64,000 nt of DNA from Prochlorococcus sp. AG-418-F16 (GCA_003214235.1 QCLW01000002.1:21790-85789); one strand, 5' to 3'. Shown: positions 30,552 through 39,728, numbered from the stretch's first letter. A program made the numbers and translations. Notes: generated from the sequence alone by a model not told the origin.

Positions 30552-31718
30552 TTATCTTCTTTTATTGTATGTAGATTGCCAGATATATCTCCCTTCTTTG
30601 CTATCTGACTTAACGGCAACGCAATTGCAAGCAATGTTCCAAATGGCTTTGGGTATGGGATCAGGATTAAAAAGATACGCTTTTTTAAAAGTTTTTTTTA
30701 TCAAGATAGTAGCCTTTTTAGCATGATAATGAGGAATCGTTGGACAGACGTGATGAACGACATGGCTCGAACCTATATTATGATGAAGAAAATTAAGGAT
30801 TTTCCCGTAAGGCCTATCAATAGATAGAAATGCTCCTCTCATAAAAGAAAATTCCGTATTTGAAAGATGAGGCACATCTGAATCTGTATGATGAAGCCAT
30901 GTATATACTACTAACCAACTATTAACTACTAATAAAGGACCAATATATATTGCAATTACTGGAAATAATCCATACTTAAAAACAAATAAAGAAATACTCA
31001 ATAATGTTAAAGCTACACCAATATCTGATATCCAAACTTTCTTAGTCCATATTGATGGCCATAATGCTTGGGAAAATGGTTTGATTGGCCAGAAATGATT
31101 TGAAGTTCCATATTTAACCCCCCCTGTACTCCCTGTAAGTAAATAAGCAGGCCAGCCAAATATTAGATGCAAAACAAGTTGAAGAATTCCGTAATTTTTC
31201 TTACCTATTGAATTTGAAAAATGCAATTCTTTTTCTCCTCCAACCTTCTCTGTAACTCCATTCCCCTCAATGACTAAAGGAACGTGAGTTTCACCATTGG
31301 TTACATTATTTGTGAATCGATGATGCACTGCATGAGAACGCTGCCAAGAAAAATAAGGAACTAGTAGTAATGAATGCAGTAAATATCCAGTTATAGTTTC
31401 CAAAGTCTTGTTTTTAGAGAATGCTCCATGTCCACATTCATGGGCAATAACCCAGAATCCCATCGCAGTGGTACCTGATAGTAATGAGTAAATGATCCAA
31501 ATTGGGATCATTTTTGTTGTAAATGGAATAGATAATCCTATTGCAACTACCAATGATTGAATTAATGCTGATTGTAAAAGATACCTTAAAGAAGTTTTGG
31601 TATTGCACTTTAAATAGTGATCTGGGATAACATCCTGAAATTCCTTTATGCTTGGAATATCTTTTTTCTCTATTGCAAGCGCTTGGCCTTTAAGACCTGA
31701 AAATTTTATATTACTCAA
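30552..31718 (-). CDS. desA: delta-12-type acyl-lipid desaturase
   Basis: This 388-residue membrane di-iron enzyme has three histidine boxes: HECGH (93-97), HAVHH (129-133) and HVVHH (319-323), plus WLHHTD at 275-279. The layout is that of the FAD2/DesA group, which adds a delta-12 double bond to membrane-lipid acyl chains using ferredoxin as electron donor; petF is at 55326 in this window. Several membrane helices flank the boxes. The exact regiospecificity cannot be read from sequence alone. Confidence 0.8.
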   Translation of the reverse strand: MSNIKFSGLKGQALAIEKKDIPSIKEFQDVIPDHYLKCNTKTSLRYLLQSALIQSLVVAIGLSIPFTTKMIPIWIIYSLLSGTTAMGFWVIAHECGHGAFSKNKTLETITGYLLHSLLLVPYFSWQRSHAVHHRFTNNVTNGETHVPLVIEGNGVTEKVGGEKELHFSNSIGKKNYGILQLVLHLIFGWPAYLLTGSTGGVKYGTSNHFWPIKPFSQALWPSIWTKKVWISDIGVALTLLSISLFVFKYGLFPVIAIYIGPLLVVNSWLVVYTWLHHTDSDVPHLSNTEFSFMRGAFLSIDRPYGKILNFLHHNIGSSHVVHHVCPTIPHYHAKKATILIKKTFKKAYLFNPDPIPKAIWNIACNCVAVKSDSKEGRYIWQSTYNKRR

Positions 31719-31973
31719 ATTTTTGTTAGGTAAGAATTTAGTTAAATAAAAATTAATTTACATATTCTATTATCTATCACAGCATCTTTTTATGGAAATA
31801 ATTTATAGTTTGTCTTTGTAAATAGAATTTATAAAAGCCAAATATTATCTGCATTAAAATTAATTTGAGCAGCACTTTTTTGACTTTATTCTTTTATCCA
31901 AAGCTCTTATTTTATCCATAAAAAAAAGTTTTTTACAAGGCGTGTTTTTCTTATTCCTCGAAGCTTATTTAAT

Positions 31974-32105
31974 TTAAAGACCCCTTATATACCTCTTTGA
32001 TAGAGCTGATTGTTTACGAGGTTTTACTAAAATAGGTAAAATAATTACTCCTACAGTGAAAAGGCAGATTGGCGCTACTACCATCAATATAGATTCTAAA
32101 GACAT
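31974..32105 (-). CDS. 43-residue one-helix membrane protein
   Basis: MSLESILMVVAPICLFTVGV and IILPILVKPRKQ give a single helix with a basic stromal-like tail ending RGL. Unrecognised. Confidence 0.5.
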   Translation of the reverse strand: MSLESILMVVAPICLFTVGVIILPILVKPRKQSALSKRYIRGL

Positions 32106-32309
32106 GAAATAATTTTGAATTTATTAATAAATAGCAGGATTTTTTTTTAAAGTCATCCGTATTTATATCTATTAGTGAGATTTGCTTCAAAAAATCTATA
32201 TAATATTTTGTTAAGCAAAAAAGAAAAAAAGATTAAAAAAATCAATTTTTTCATAAATTTATCCTAATTAATTACACAAGTAGATTACCTATAAGGAGTG
32301 GTTTCTTTC

Positions 32310-32411
32310 ATGGATGAAGAAAAAAAATGGATGCTAATGACCTATTATTGTCCGACTCATGGCAATTCAGGTATAGTAAAACAGATTGAAACAACAAAAA
32401 AAGAAATTAGT
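32310..32411 (+). CDS. possible 33-residue peptide
   Basis: MDEEKKWMLMTYYCPTHGNS continues to KKRN and stops right after a run of seven A. One base fewer in that run would extend it by about 16 residues, so the 3' end is uncertain. AAGGAG lies upstream at 13 bases, farther than ideal. The region 32412-32758 holds nothing else. Confidence 0.35.
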
Positions 32412-32758
32412 AAAACAATTTTGAAAAAAGGTAGGACTTCAAAAATTAATTATTCATAATTATAGTTAAAGGTCTGAAAAAAAAAGATTATTAATCTTAA
32501 TTAAATATCTTCAAAAGTAAAGTATTTTTATCGTGCAACAATCACATTAACTGCCTTTTAATAAGCATAATTAATAATTCATAAGAAAGGGAATTTTGAA
32601 ATCTCATCTTACTTAATGTATTTTTAAATACATTTAAATAGAAATTATTTTTTATTTTGAAATTAATAACATAAATAATTATTTTTAGATATTTGGTTTG
32701 AATTTATTTAGGTAATTAATGATTTACTGATTTTTAAAAGTTTTAGTATTGATAATCT

Positions 32759-32911
32759 TTAAACTTGATCATAATCGCAGGTCAATTCGCATTGATTAAG
32801 ATCACTGGATGATATATTTTCTAAAATTCTTAACATATCAACTTCCGAAAGCTCTCCATTAGCGTTCCACTTTAAAGTTGTTTTCCTTTGTGGAATATTT
32901 TTTTTATTCAT
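32759..32911 (-). CDS. 50-residue hypothetical protein with CxxxC
   Basis: MNKKNIPQRKTTLKWNANGE is followed by an acidic helix (LSEVDMLRILENI) and CELTCDYDQV. GGGAGG precedes the ATG. It overlaps the upstream gene by eight bases, so the two are translationally linked. Confidence 0.55.
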   Translation of the reverse strand: MNKKNIPQRKTTLKWNANGELSEVDMLRILENISSSDLNQCELTCDYDQV

Positions 32912-33062
32912 TTTGATTCCCTCCCTTTAAATGAATTTCCACACAACGAGTAATACATTCTTGATGACCATCGATAATACTGCATTCTGTAATACATTCA
33001 AAATATGAATTAATAGAATCTATTTCTGTATTCTGGTTAGTAGAAAAAACTGAATCATTCAT
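32904..33062 (-). CDS. 52-residue twin CX3C protein
   Basis: The product has YFECITECSIIDGHQE followed by CITRCVEIHL: two C-x3-C motifs eight residues apart. Twin CX3C motifs can form a disulfide-linked helical hairpin or a metal site. No signal peptide. The stop overlaps the next start by eight bases. No known bacterial family recognised. Confidence 0.55.
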   Translation of the reverse strand: MNDSVFSTNQNTEIDSINSYFECITECSIIDGHQECITRCVEIHLKGGNQNE

Positions 33063-33395
33063 GAATTTGATAGATTTATTTGGAATAGAGATATAGCATG
33101 AAATTGTGGCTAAAAATTTACTTTATTAAGTGAATTAGAAAAAAATAAGTATTATTTACTAAATAAGAATTCCACTATTTTTACTTTAAGAAAGGGAGAA
33201 ATATTCTTTATGAAATATTGTAAATAATAATTTTGATTAGTTGAATTAAGTTTTTCTAACTTAAATTTATTAAAATCTTTAATTTCTTATATATTTAGAT
33301 TTTAATAAAACAAGCTTTAAAAAATCAGCATAAAGACTGATTTACTTTTGAATAATTTAGTTAGATGATAATAAAGTACACCTTTAGGTTTTCAA
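33063..33395. other. 330-base AT-rich gap
   Basis: No gene, repeat copy or strong hairpin seen. Confidence 0.35.
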
Positions 33396-33548
33396 ATGAA
33401 ATTAGTAATTAATTGGCTTTCGAAAATGTTAGAGAGTATGGCAAATGCTTTTATGCATCCTCTAAAGAATGATTTGCCCCCATCTATTGGAACACATGCA
33501 TATAGTAGTATTCCTCTTAAGAGGAAATTCAGAAGAAGGTTTAATTAG
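33396..33548 (+). CDS. 50-residue basic hypothetical protein
   Basis: MKLVINWLSKMLESMANAF leads to PLKNDLPPSIGTHAYSS and a strongly basic end KRKFRRRFN. An amphipathic N-terminal helix and Arg-rich tail suggest membrane-surface or nucleic-acid contact. It stops three bases before the convergent desaturase-like gene ends. Confidence 0.55.
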   Translation: MKLVINWLSKMLESMANAFMHPLKNDLPPSIGTHAYSSIPLKRKFRRRFN

Positions 33549-33551
33549 GTA

Positions 33552-34658
33552 TTAACCTATTTGGATTAAATTTTCATTCTGACTATCCCAAATAATATAT
33601 TTGAAGCAGTTTGGAAAATCACTTAATTTTAAGAATTTTGATTGCTGAAGCAAATGAATATTAGCTTTATGACAAGCTCTTAAGTTGTAATTTGGTATTC
33701 TTTCAGAGAGATGATGAATGCTGTGGAAGGAGATGTCTGCTAAAAACCAATTTAGCCAATTAGGGATATCTAAATTACTACTACCCAGAATAGCTCCATC
33801 GACAATATTCCAATTTTTTGTATTTTTAGCATATGCATTTTTATAGTTATGTTGGACGAAAAAAACACATATTAAAATGGCTGCTGATAGGGTTAAAACT
33901 ATCGAATAAAATGATAAGAAAAAAACTAACCCAAACCATTTGCACATAAAAATCCAACCTATTATTACTACTATGTTATTTATTATTAATTCAAATAGTT
34001 CACTAAAATTATCTCCATAATCAGAAAAAGGTGGCTTAACTCTTGAATTAATACATATAAGTTTAGAAATCTCTCTGTTATTTATTTTGATAAAAGTCTC
34101 TTCCAATATATCTTTAGTGAAATTAAAAATAATAATAATTAGTCCTAATCTAGGTTTTAAAACTAAGTAATAAAAGCCACCAGGGAAAAGCATTATCCAA
34201 TTTCGACTTAATTTATAAAATATTTGTTCTCTTTTTGAAAGAGAATTATAATCTTCAAGACTTAAAACATCTATCGGCCCCTTGTAAATTTCCCAATTCC
34301 CATTATTTCTATGATGAAATGCATGATCAATTGACCATGATTTCTGTGGAATACCATTTACCAAACCAAGTAAAAATCCAAAAAAGTGGTTTAATTTACG
34401 TTGAGTAAAAAGAGAATTATGACCGCAATCATGCATTAATGAGAATGTTCTAGAAGAGAATAGCGTTAGAAGACAAATAATAGGTATTAATAAGAATCCT
34501 TTTATTAATAATGAAAAAGGATGATTTATTATTTGATAAACAATTAACCAAATAGAAATTATTGGGATTATGGTAGAAATAATTTGATAGAAAGCTCTAA
34601 AATTATCTCTTTTAAGAAATGGCTTGATTAAAAAATCACTTCTATTTACTTCGAGCAT
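33552..34658 (-). CDS. fatty-acid desaturase-like membrane protein
   Basis: This 368-residue protein has histidine boxes HDCGH (76-80), HAFHH (112-116) and HSIHH (312-316) with NYKNAY near 271-276, all in normal order. It is clearly a membrane desaturase/hydroxylase but differs from the delta-12 copy at 30552 in box context, so regiospecificity or substrate probably differs. About 1.8 kb of microprotein genes separate the two. Confidence 0.8.
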   Translation of the reverse strand: MLEVNRSDFLIKPFLKRDNFRAFYQIISTIIPIISIWLIVYQIINHPFSLLIKGFLLIPIICLLTLFSSRTFSLMHDCGHNSLFTQRKLNHFFGFLLGLVNGIPQKSWSIDHAFHHRNNGNWEIYKGPIDVLSLEDYNSLSKREQIFYKLSRNWIMLFPGGFYYLVLKPRLGLIIIIFNFTKDILEETFIKINNREISKLICINSRVKPPFSDYGDNFSELFELIINNIVVIIGWIFMCKWFGLVFFLSFYSIVLTLSAAILICVFFVQHNYKNAYAKNTKNWNIVDGAILGSSNLDIPNWLNWFLADISFHSIHHLSERIPNYNLRACHKANIHLLQQSKFLKLSDFPNCFKYIIWDSQNENLIQIG

Positions 34659-34746
34659 CTTTCCCTATTTTTAATGAAGATAACAAATTTTTAAAAGTAT
34701 TGATTATTAGCTAAATAAAAAAAAAATATTTATACATTTTATCCTA

Positions 34747-34902
34747 CTAAAGAATAAATTCTTTAGACATGGTTCTCAATTGATCGAGATTTAATCTCTC
34801 TAAGTAATTCTTAAAATCACTAAGATTGTTAGTTGATTCCGAATCGTCTCTCTCGTAAAGAAGGCTATTAGAAATTAACTCAATAAGATGATCTTTATCC
34901 AT
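34747..34902 (-). CDS. 51-residue protein of the MDKxHLI family
   Basis: MDKDHLIELISNSLLYER starts the product and DQLRTMSKEFIL ends it, matching 16583-16738 at both ends and in length. AAGGAG precedes the ATG. Soluble, helical; function unknown. Confidence 0.65.
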   Translation of the reverse strand: MDKDHLIELISNSLLYERDDSESTNNLSDFKNYLERLNLDQLRTMSKEFIL

Positions 34903-35017
34903 AACTCCTTATAGACCATAATTACTGTTTAAAAAATTAAGGTCTTGAATTCGAGATTATTAACCCATTTTTAAAAAAGTTATTTTTAAGAAATTATTAT
35001 GATTTGAATTTTAAATT

Positions 35018-35236
35018 TCATAAATTTTTTAAATCTTGTTCTATCTTTTCTAATCTATCATTTAATTCTTGCTGTTCTTTAATTAAGGCTTTTTTCTTTG
35101 TTGAAAGCTCTTTGTTCAAAGGTGAATTAAAATATTTTTGATATGCTATAAAAAAAACTGCTATTGCTACAGTAATACCAAGAGCACCAATAATTAAAAT
35201 TGGAGAGGTAGGAAAATCATAAAATGGGATAGACAA
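35018..35236 (-). CDS. 72-residue membrane-anchored coiled-coil protein
   Basis: One N-terminal helix (ILIIGALGITVAIAVFFIAY) is followed by a charged heptad-like stretch (KKKALIKEQQELNDRLEKIE). This resembles small tethering or assembly proteins; no specific family recognised. Confidence 0.55.
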   Translation of the reverse strand: MSIPFYDFPTSPILIIGALGITVAIAVFFIAYQKYFNSPLNKELSTKKKALIKEQQELNDRLEKIEQDLKNL

Positions 35237-35448
35237 TGTTCTTTATTAAAATTCAAGTTTAGCTATCTCTAACACAAAAAATGGGTAATAAATACTTATT
35301 ATCGAAGAAATTTTATAAGTAATTATTTTATCTATTATGCAAATATAAAATTTAAAGTTTATCTTTTATTGAATTTATAAAAATGAGTAATTGTACAGCT
35401 GTCAAAGAATGAATTACTAATAATGATTAAATTAGTAAAAATTTTTTC

Positions 35449-35766
35449 ATGAAGAAATTTATAAATAAAAAATATAATAAACATGAACCATGGTTTAAAT
35501 GGTTAACAAGAGAACTTAATTCTTGTGAGGCGTTTCAGGATTTCGACTCAGGTAAAAATCCAGAAGATGTTGCAGAGGATTTTATCTCTAATAATAGTAT
35601 TGCTATTTCAGAAGTTTTTGAGGATTTTGACGAAGAAGATAAACATACACTCGATCATTTTCTTAAATTAACAGAATGCGAATGGCATGTGTTTAGAATT
35701 CTTGAAAAGAAATTAGCGTTAAGAAACAAAATAAGATTTGTAGACTTTAGAAACAAAAAAAAGTAA
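35449..35766 (+). CDS. hypothetical protein, paralogue of 46443-46709
   Basis: This 105-residue acidic soluble protein has PWFKWLTRELNSCEAF, NPEDVAEDFISNN and DHFLKLTECEWHVFRIL. The 88-residue product at 46443-46709 has W-x-x-W near the start, PSQIAERFVNEN and EFMKLSESELHILKYF at matching positions. The pair defines a small family of unknown role. Confidence 0.6.
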   Translation: MKKFINKKYNKHEPWFKWLTRELNSCEAFQDFDSGKNPEDVAEDFISNNSIAISEVFEDFDEEDKHTLDHFLKLTECEWHVFRILEKKLALRNKIRFVDFRNKKK

Positions 35767-36003
35767 AGAGTTAAATTAAATAGACTTAAAGTATAAATAT
35801 TTTTTAAGTGCTGAATAATGAACTTAATTTATATTTCTTTCATCAGATTTAGAATAAATACTACAGAAAAATGAAGAACTTAGTTCATATCTTTTTCTTT
35901 TTAATATTAAAAAGGGCATAAAAATATCAAGAAAAAATTTTTTGTAAAGTAAATTCACTTCATCGAAAAGAGATTTAGATTATCTTGGTGAATTTATTAA
36001 TAT

Positions 36004-36339
36004 CTAGATAAATTTATTTTTACCATTACCTTTCTTACCAAATCCTAACCAGAAAAACCATAAAATCCATCCTAAAACGGGTATTAAATTTATAAAGATC
36101 CATTTCCAATCCTTTCCAAAATCTTTAATTCTCCTTATATCAATTGCTATTTGAGGAATAATGCAAACAATTCCATACACATTAAACCCAAAAGTTCTTA
36201 AAAATATTGGGATAGTTAGAAAAGAAATTATTAGATTCGCTAATTGAACAAACCACCAGTCTGATCTCGTAGTGAATCCTTTGAAGTCTGTAGCTTTAAT
36301 CCAAAACTCTTGATATGCATTTAAAAAATTTTTAAGCAT
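36004..36339 (-). CDS. DUF805 family membrane protein
   Basis: This 111-residue protein has the DUF805 pattern: FKGFTTRSDWWFVQLANLII, IAIDIRRIKDFGKDWKWIFI and a last helix LIPVLGWILWFFWL. Three membrane helices. Function unknown though widespread in bacteria. Confidence 0.8.
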   Translation of the reverse strand: MLKNFLNAYQEFWIKATDFKGFTTRSDWWFVQLANLIISFLTIPIFLRTFGFNVYGIVCIIPQIAIDIRRIKDFGKDWKWIFINLIPVLGWILWFFWLGFGKKGNGKNKFI

Positions 36340-36403
36340 AAATTAAAATTAAAAACTCTACAACATAAATTTAATCTTCAATTTATGAGAGGTTATTTAT
36401 TTA

Positions 36404-36568
36404 CTAAATAGGATCAAATAAATCCATATCATTTTTATCTTGTTTTGAAAGCGATTTTTGATTTGGTAATGAGCAGAATCCGTCTTTACAAATCATGTTT
36501 TCTTTCACAAAATTTGTAGTTTCTGAGCATGTATTTTTGTTTTGGTTATTTGAAGATTCTTTTAGCAT
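36404..36568 (-). CDS. 54-residue polar protein with three Cys
   Basis: MLKESSNNQNKNTCSETTNF, then NMICKDGFCSLPNQKSLS and DMDLFDPI. The CKDGFC pair could bind metal or form a disulfide. Soluble, low complexity at the start. Unrecognised. Confidence 0.45.
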   Translation of the reverse strand: MLKESSNNQNKNTCSETTNFVKENMICKDGFCSLPNQKSLSKQDKNDMDLFDPI

Positions 36569-36646
36569 TTATATAGAAAAATTAGAGACAATATTAAATT
36601 ATTAACTAAATTTATTTTGATAGGCAACAAAATTAATATTAATTAC

Positions 36647-36742
36647 TTATTTTTTTTGATTTGGTAAGTCTCTCCAAAACAGTGCCATAACGTAAATGAA
36701 TAAGAATATAGAACAAATATAAAGTAAAGAATTGAGATGCAT
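36647..36742 (-). CDS. 31-residue one-helix peptide
   Basis: MHLNSLLYICSIFLFIYVMA, then LFWRDLPNQKK. Helix with a basic tail. Unrecognised. Confidence 0.4.
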   Translation of the reverse strand: MHLNSLLYICSIFLFIYVMALFWRDLPNQKK

Positions 36743-36987
36743 TTTTATTTATGACAGTAAATATAAATAGTAAAGACCCTTACTATAGAAGAAATAACTA
36801 TAAATTAAGAATTGTTTAATTTTGCAATTTTACAGATTCTAATATTTTTTTAAGTGTTTTATAATTCCTTACAGTTAACATGATTTTAAAACGTTATTTC
36901 GTCGGAATATATATTTAAGTTAGTAAAACTTATACAGTCTAGATATGAATAATCCTAATCAAAAACTTTTAAATATCTTTTAGATTT

Positions 36988-37128
36988 TTATTTTAAATCT
37001 TTATTTATTGCTTTAAGACCTTTTCTACCTTCTTTAAGGAGTCTTAAGAAAATCCAGGATAGAGAGGAGACAATGAAAACGGTTAGTGAAATCATTGAAA
37101 TAAAGGTAGTATCGATATGGTTGAACAT
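36988..37128 (-). CDS. 46-residue one-helix membrane protein
   Basis: MFNHIDTTFISMISLTVFIV, then SSLSWIFLRLLKEGRKGLKA and a basic end. It lies 48 bases after the acidic-tail gene on the same strand. Unrecognised. Confidence 0.45.
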   Translation of the reverse strand: MFNHIDTTFISMISLTVFIVSSLSWIFLRLLKEGRKGLKAINKDLK

Positions 37129-37176
37129 TCTATTAATATTTTTTCGAATATAAGGTTCTAAATATCCAATTAAAAT

Positions 37177-37359
37177 TTAAACTTTAGACCTTGAGTAAGC
37201 AGGTATTAGCATTCCACCATCTTGATCGTCATTGTTGTCATCATCAAATCCACCACCTAGAAGTAATTCGATAATTACAATTATAGCTATTGGATAAAAA
37301 CACCAAAGTATAGCTGTTAGAGGACTTATTGAAGAAGACGCTGTGTACAAATCTGTCAT
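37177..37359 (-). CDS. small membrane protein with acidic DDDN-QDGG tail
   Basis: This 60-residue product has one helix (LTAILWCFYPIAIIVIIELL), GGGFDDDNNDDQDGG, then MLIPAYSRSKV. It shares the plan of 4367-4549 and 38503-38637: membrane helix, Asp-rich run, GG, L-I-x-P/S and a basic end. Confidence 0.6.
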   Translation of the reverse strand: MTDLYTASSSISPLTAILWCFYPIAIIVIIELLLGGGFDDDNNDDQDGGMLIPAYSRSKV

Positions 37360-37652
37360 TTACAGATATTAATCAAAAGAAACGTGAATCGTGGATCATT
37401 TGGGAAGTAGTTTTCTTGATTTTTATAAATATTCTTTATAATATATTTTCTGTCGTAAGAATTACTCATAGGAATATATTTCTATTTTTTATACTGAATT
37501 ATTTATTGAAATGATAATTTGTTTCTATCTACTAGGTACTGTTAAAAAACAATAATGACATAATGAATCGTCAAAATGTTATTTTTTATACTTAATAATA
37601 ATTGTATAATTTTGATTCAAAAACTAATATTTAATTTGATTTTATAAATTCT

Positions 37653-37769
37653 ATGTTTTCTTTCTCATTTGATCCTTTGGCTGCAATATTTGGTATATCT
37701 GGAATTGTAGGATTCTTTTTTTATGTTTCTGCTGCCAAGGGAACTTCAAGTATTAATACTAAACCTTAA
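37653..37769 (+). CDS. 38-residue one-helix protein
   Basis: MFSFSFDPLAAIFGISGIVG, then FFFYVSAAKGTSSINTKP. The Gly-containing helix and short polar tail resemble small photosystem subunits. Unrecognised. The preceding 290 bases hold no supported gene. Confidence 0.5.
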   Translation: MFSFSFDPLAAIFGISGIVGFFFYVSAAKGTSSINTKP

Positions 37770-37839
37770 AAGGAATTTAAACTTATTCATTCAGAAAATT
37801 AATTGAGAGTTTAATTTTAATACTAGAAGGGCTTGTTTT

Positions 37840-38013
37840 TTATTGCTTATTCCATTGCCTAGAAATAAATTCAAGAAAATTTTCTAGGTCCTCTTCAGGA
37901 CAGTTTGTTTGTTTTTGTAGATTAATACAAATTTGCTTAATATTTTCGTAAGCTTCTTTTACTGATTCGTTTTTCTCGATAACCTCAAAATATTCTTGAT
38001 CAGTAAAAGGCAT
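37840..38013 (-). CDS. 57-residue hypothetical protein
   Basis: A soluble acidic protein: MPFTDQEYFEVIEKNESVKE, a central helix (KQICINLQKQTNCPEEDLEN) and FLEFISRQWNKQ. Two cysteines. Unrecognised, coding character clear. Confidence 0.55.
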   Translation of the reverse strand: MPFTDQEYFEVIEKNESVKEAYENIKQICINLQKQTNCPEEDLENFLEFISRQWNKQ

Positions 38014-38105
38014 AATATTAGTCCCCCTTTTTGAAAATGATGTATTAAGTGTATTTTATCTACATTGACTTAATAATAAAACAAGAAAAAATTTTTTTCT
38101 TACAT

Positions 38106-38381
38106 TTAGATGCCCAACCTATAGTGTTTTTTAATACTCATGGTTACCTATCACTCGCAGTAAAGCCCAGAAGGAAACTCAACTAAATCTCCAGCTTTAA
38201 TTACATAAATGTTACCTTTTTTTCTACTTATAGTCGCTTGGCCTTCGATTATTAAGAAAATTTCCTTATCATCGTAATTCTATTTAAATTTGCTTGGCTC
38301 ACATTCCCAAATAGGCCAATTTTTTATTACATAATGAGTTATTACGCTTGCACTACAAGGAAAAGTAATTATAACTTTCAC
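38106..38381 (-). pseudogene. DUF861-type cupin gene with three in-frame stops
   Basis: From GTG 38381 the frame reads NWPIWECEPSKFK, TAG, NYDDKEIFLIIEGQATI, AGDLVEFPSGLYCE, then TGA and TAG, and IKKHYRLGI before the final TAA. The pieces follow the order of a small DUF861/EutQ-like cupin; the first and second stops replace the Trp codons expected in FKW and CEW. Clear decay by point changes without frameshift. Confidence 0.7.
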
Positions 38382-38502
38382 GAAATAGTTTGGATATATT
38401 TCCCTTTTCTTTTTAAATAAATGAAATTTTTATTTTCGAGAATGTGTATTTGTTTACTGTCTTTTAATTTTTTTCGTTTATTATTAAAAAAATTTTAAAT
38501 TT

Positions 38503-38637
38503 ATGGATGAGCTTTCTGTTTTGTCAATCTCTTTATCTATAGCTTCTCTTGGGATATTTTTTTTATTTTTTGTTTCAAATGATGATGATGACCAAGATGG
38601 AGGTAAGTTGATTAAATCAGTCCAAAGAATCAATTGA
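38503..38637 (+). CDS. 44-residue membrane protein with DDDDQDGG tail
   Basis: MDELSVLSISLSIASLGIFF, then LFFVSNDDDDQDGGKLIKSV and QRIN. It is the shortest member of the acidic-tail family. Its stop lies two bases before the convergent 38-residue gene's stop. Confidence 0.6.
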   Translation: MDELSVLSISLSIASLGIFFLFFVSNDDDDQDGGKLIKSVQRIN

Positions 38638-38639
38638 TT

Positions 38640-38756
38640 TCAAGTAAATAAAACGTTAAATAGAGATTTATAACCTATAAAGCCTGCATATATGCAACTT
38701 AGAAAAATAACATAAACTTCAAGACTACCAAGTTTTTTTTTCTTTAAAATTTTCAT
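38640..38756 (-). CDS. 38-residue one-helix membrane protein
   Basis: MKILKKKKLGSLEVYVIFLS, then CIYAGFIGYKSLFNVLFT. Basic N-terminus and one helix. Unrecognised. Confidence 0.45.
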   Translation of the reverse strand: MKILKKKKLGSLEVYVIFLSCIYAGFIGYKSLFNVLFT

Positions 38757-38833
38757 TTTTTTGAGTATTTATAGGATAATTTTATTTAATGTCATTTCCA
38801 TTAACATGAGTATTTATTACATTAACTCCAAGA

Positions 38834-39706
38834 TTAAAGAATTATTAATGTCAAGCCAAAAAATAAAAAACAAGTAAAAAATATTATATTTTTTGTAATT
38901 TCTCTTTCCTCATTTTTAGCAAATAATAAAGAAATAACTGGAGATGTACTTAATAAAGCCCATCCTATTCCTATGGGAAGAGTTTTAAATACAATTTGTT
39001 GTAGCAATATTCCTAAATTGGTTCCAAGAAGTATTGAAAGCAAAAATCTTTTCTGTTGATTTTTCTCTAAATTATTTAAGAAAAAATTAATCTTAAATCT
39101 TTTTAAAGTAATCAAAAAAATTATTGCACCTAATAATCTAATCTCAGTTGTCAGGAAAGGAGATAAATTACTTTGAAGGAAAACCATCCTTGAAAAAAGA
39201 CCTCCTAAAACAGCGCATAAAACTGATAAAAAAGGAAATGCAAAAATTTTAAAGTTATTTTTTTCTGATAAAGGGGAGTTTGCCTCTTTAAAATCATTAC
39301 CTTTTTTGAGAATTATGAAAAGCGAAATTGATACTATGATTATTCCAAACCAAGATTTGGGTGTTAAATTTTCATTAATAAAAATTTCTCCCGATAAAGC
39401 AGCTATTAAAGGAGAAAGAGTTTCTGCAGATAGAGTTTTTCTTGTGCCAATTGTTTGTAATGACTTTAGGTAGAAGGTATCACCTAAACCAATACCTATT
39501 ATTCCGCTAAATAATAGTATAACTATGTATTTCAATTCAGTTGCAGAACTGAGATTGATGAAAGCAGGAATAAAAACTATAAAAGCTATTATATTTTTTA
39601 TTAAATTGATATCTATTGATTTATATTTTTGAGTTTGCGCTCGCCAAATAAAGCATGCATAAGTCCAAGATGTAGCAGCTCCAAAAGCAGAAAGGATTCC
39701 AATCAA
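38834..39706 (-). CDS. EamA/DMT family transporter
   Basis: This 290-residue protein has ten predicted membrane helices made of two similar halves. The first half shows GIGLGDTFYLKSLQTIGTRK and AETLSPLIAALSGEIFINE, a DMT signature; the second ends GIGWALLSTSPVISLLFA. Probable metabolite exporter of the inner membrane; substrate unknown. It marks the shift to longer, core-like genes. Confidence 0.85.
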   Translation of the reverse strand: MIGILSAFGAATSWTYACFIWRAQTQKYKSIDINLIKNIIAFIVFIPAFINLSSATELKYIVILLFSGIIGIGLGDTFYLKSLQTIGTRKTLSAETLSPLIAALSGEIFINENLTPKSWFGIIIVSISLFIILKKGNDFKEANSPLSEKNNFKIFAFPFLSVLCAVLGGLFSRMVFLQSNLSPFLTTEIRLLGAIIFLITLKRFKINFFLNNLEKNQQKRFLLSILLGTNLGILLQQIVFKTLPIGIGWALLSTSPVISLLFAKNEEREITKNIIFFTCFLFFGLTLIIL

Positions 39707-39728
39707 AACTAATAATTTTTAGAAAATT

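Noticed and set aside
32310..32460. 49-residue reading of the plus-strand frame
   Set aside because: It needs six A where seven are present; the true frame stops at 32411.
37329..37514. 61-residue plus frame
   Set aside because: It overlaps the start of the acidic-tail gene, uses a TTG without a ribosome site, and matches nothing else in the window.
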